Assembly: GCA_046050405.1 (NCBI GenBank)
Contig: JBJOPY010000159.1
Location: 1-8,666, forward strand
Length of the DNA stretch: 8,666 bases
Direction: 5' to 3'
DNA from: JADKCL01 sp046050405
GTDB taxonomy: Bacteria > Bacteroidota > Bacteroidia > J057 > JADKCL01
The notes beneath the pieces were generated by a model that saw only the letters and a program-made list of their open reading frames with translations, ran no database searches and was not told where the DNA came from. The stretch's first letter is position 1. Each line of letters starts with the position of its first letter. Below are positions 7,125-8,666 of this stretch, piece by piece. The position numbers and the translations under genes were made by a program.

Positions 7125-7152
7125 TCGGCGCCTCTCGGCGCCGATTCCTTTT
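7125..7152 (+). terminator. Intrinsic terminator after the protease gene
   Basis: TCGGCGCC (7125-7132) pairs perfectly with GGCGCCGA (7137-7144) around loop TCTC, followed by TTCCTTTT. The GC-rich eight-pair stem, tetraloop and T-rich tail, 26 nt after the stop codon, make this the clearest terminator in the window. Confidence 0.75.
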
Positions 7153-7250
7153 CTGAGTGTCCTGGGATTCCGTGGTCCCGCCGACTGTCCATTCCCCCTC
7201 CTGATGGCAGGGCTCGGTGGCTATTTCTACCCCTTGTTATTTTTTTTGCC

Positions 7251-7280
7251 TTGCCGTCACCTGCATTTTACTTATTTTTC
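7251..7280 (+). promoter_or_regulatory. Candidate promoter for the T9SS cargo gene
   Basis: TTG (7251-7253), a 19-nt gap and TATTTTTC (7273-7280) fit the Bacteroidota consensus except for the last base of the -7 box. Transcription would start near 7286, leaving about 43 nt to ATG 7329 or 94 nt to ATG 7380. Its position after the terminator at 7125-7152 supports a separate transcript. Confidence 0.35.
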
Positions 7281-7379
7281 GGCCCTGCTTCGATGATGAA
7301 AGATGCCCGCCGGTGCGAGGGGGAGCGTATGAAAGTCTTCATAGTGAAAACATACTCAACGGTTTACAGCCAATCGTCT

Positions 7380-8666
7380 ATGAATAAAACATGCATTGTC
7401 GTATTGTTTTCGATCCTTGCGGCCTTGTCCTCCGCCTATTCACAGCCGACGATCTCCCTCCCCAGCGTAAACGCAGGCAGAGATACCACGCTGGCCCATG
7501 GCTGCATCACCCTGAAGGCTGTACCCGTGTCGGGCTACCAAACCACGGACTATTCCGTGGCACCCATTCCTTACAATCCCTACCCTTGGGTTGCAGGAAC
7601 GAAGATCGATATCAAAGAAGAGGACTCCTGGGGGGCCGTTGAAAATCTCCCATTCGACTTCTGCTTCTACGGAGATCCGTACCACCAAGTACAGATCGGA
7701 TCCAATGGCTTGCTTTCCTTCGACCTACATATACCCCCCGATACCTCCTGCCCATGGGATATTGTTCTACCGATCCCCAACGCCAACCCGAAGATTCCTA
7801 AGAACTGCATCCTGGGCCCTTGGCATGACATTGATATCGGAGTGGGCACAGGAGTAGTACATACCGCACTGTATGGGACGGCTCCTCGCCGCGTCTTCGT
7901 CCTGGCGATCAAAGACAACGGTCTGTTTAGTGCCAAGGATACTTGCAAGGACTCCATCACCACCCAGCAGGTCGCCATCTATGAAACGACCAACATCGTG
8001 GAGGTCTATATCGAGCGGAAGAACCTCTGCCATGGGAACAGTAATGCCTATGCGATCCTCGGGCTCCACAATTCCGCGGGAAGCAAGGCAGTCGTGGCAC
8101 CTGGAAGAAACTACCCTGTAATTTGGACTGCCACCAACGAAGCATGGCGATGGATGCCTATAGGCCCGAAGGCCTACACCACGGCATGGTATGTGGTAGG
8201 GAACCCCATCCCGATCTCGAACGACGACAGCCTCACCCTCTGCAGCCAGGCGCAATGCACGGTTTCCTATGTCGCAAGGACCACCTATAGGAACTGCAAC
8301 GGTGTAGAGGTGACGGTATCGGATACGGTAACGGTGGCGGGCGGTAGCAATGCCGCTGAATTCCAGTCCGACCCGAACTATCCAGCGGAGCTGTTCATCC
8401 CGAACACCACAGTAAACTTTCACAACGATGCCCCTGCCGATTCTCCCCGGCACTGGGATTTCGGCAATGGCGACGAAAGCACCGCACCCAACCCTTCCCA
8501 TACCTTCCCTGCCCCCGGCACCTATTTCGTCACCCTGGTAGTCGGCTATGATGGGGCGAACTGCAATGACACGGTGACTCATGGCCCTTATGTCGTCAAG
8601 ATGCCCGAATTGTCCGTGCCGAACGTTTTCAGCCCGAATGCAGACGGGTTCAATGACTTCTTCCTG
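7380..8666 (+). CDS. Secreted PKD-domain protein with T9SS type B sorting domain (cut by right window edge)
   Basis: The first 429 residues of a protein exported through Sec and then the type IX secretion system, likely displayed on or released from the cell surface. The signal peptide is MNKTCIVVLFSILAALSSAYS. Residues about 85-260 form a domain often seen in Bacteroidota gliding-motility-associated proteins: LPFDFCFYG, QIGSNGLLSFD, ILGPWHDIDIGVG, QQVAIYETTNIVEVYIE and AWRWMPIG. A PKD-like domain follows at about 330-407, marked by HWDFGNGDESTAPNPSHTF and GTYFVTLVV. At 413 the type B C-terminal domain begins (VPNVFSPNADGFNDFFL) and is cut off; about 80-100 further residues are expected for this domain (family knowledge). 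The cysteine-rich middle suggests disulfides. ATG 7329 is in frame and would add 17 residues with a purine-rich GAGGGGGAG nearby; I prefer 7380 because the signal peptide starts cleanly there. The precise role, adhesion or other, cannot be told. Confidence 0.9.
   Translation, partial: MNKTCIVVLFSILAALSSAYSQPTISLPSVNAGRDTTLAHGCITLKAVPVSGYQTTDYSVAPIPYNPYPWVAGTKIDIKEEDSWGAVENLPFDFCFYGDPYHQVQIGSNGLLSFDLHIPPDTSCPWDIVLPIPNANPKIPKNCILGPWHDIDIGVGTGVVHTALYGTAPRRVFVLAIKDNGLFSAKDTCKDSITTQQVAIYETTNIVEVYIERKNLCHGNSNAYAILGLHNSAGSKAVVAPGRNYPVIWTATNEAWRWMPIGPKAYTTAWYVVGNPIPISNDDSLTLCSQAQCTVSYVARTTYRNCNGVEVTVSDTVTVAGGSNAAEFQSDPNYPAELFIPNTTVNFHNDAPADSPRHWDFGNGDESTAPNPSHTFPAPGTYFVTLVVGYDGANCNDTVTHGPYVVKMPELSVPNVFSPNADGFNDFFL

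Noticed and set aside
7773..8582. Long minus-strand frame (about 271 aa) opposite the T9SS cargo gene
   Set aside because: The plus-strand frame is continuous to the window edge with a signal peptide, PKD and type B sorting motifs; the opposite frame has none.

Overview
The window looks like ordinary chromosome from a high-GC member of the Bacteroidota. Four independent signs support this. The minus-strand receptor at the left edge has the carboxypeptidase-like domain plus TonB plug layout typical of the phylum. The gene at the right edge ends in the start of a type IX secretion (T9SS) type B sorting domain (VPNVFSPNADGFNDFF). The phosphatase is of the Elizabethkingia PafA kind. Several gene starts are preceded by TTTG-N19/20-TAnnTTTG promoter boxes and little or no Shine-Dalgarno sequence. 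Neither the genus nor the habitat can be read from the sequence.

Layout, left to right. (1) 1-968, minus strand: the first 322 residues of an outer-membrane TonB-dependent receptor, cut by the window edge. (2) 969-1532: a divergent intergenic region with a promoter candidate at each side and, between them, a GC-rich block carrying a perfect 18-bp inverted repeat with a 4-nt loop (1311-1350) that belongs to neither predicted transcript. (3) 1533-2654, plus: a complete membrane fatty-acid desaturase with three histidine boxes. (4) 2940-4706, plus: a complete PafA-like alkaline phosphatase made as a lipoprotein, with every catalytic and zinc-binding residue present. (5) 5017-7098, plus: a complete Tsp/Prc-type carboxy-terminal processing protease (S41) with PDZ domain and Ser/Lys catalytic pair, followed by a good intrinsic terminator. 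(6) 7380-8666, plus: the first 429 residues of a secreted PKD-domain protein with a T9SS type B tail, cut by the right edge.

The four plus-strand genes are separated by about 280-310 bp gaps that contain hairpins and promoter candidates, so they are probably single transcription units and not one operon. All the products act in the cell envelope (outer-membrane uptake, membrane lipid desaturation, periplasmic phosphate release, envelope proteolysis, surface display), but nothing shows a shared pathway. I found no mobile element, CRISPR array, tRNA or rRNA, and no clear new system. The items most worth a second look are the orphan hairpin at 1311-1350, the short hydrophobic leader ORF that overlaps the receptor start by GTGA, and the 10-bp inverted repeat spanning the -33 region of the protease promoter.
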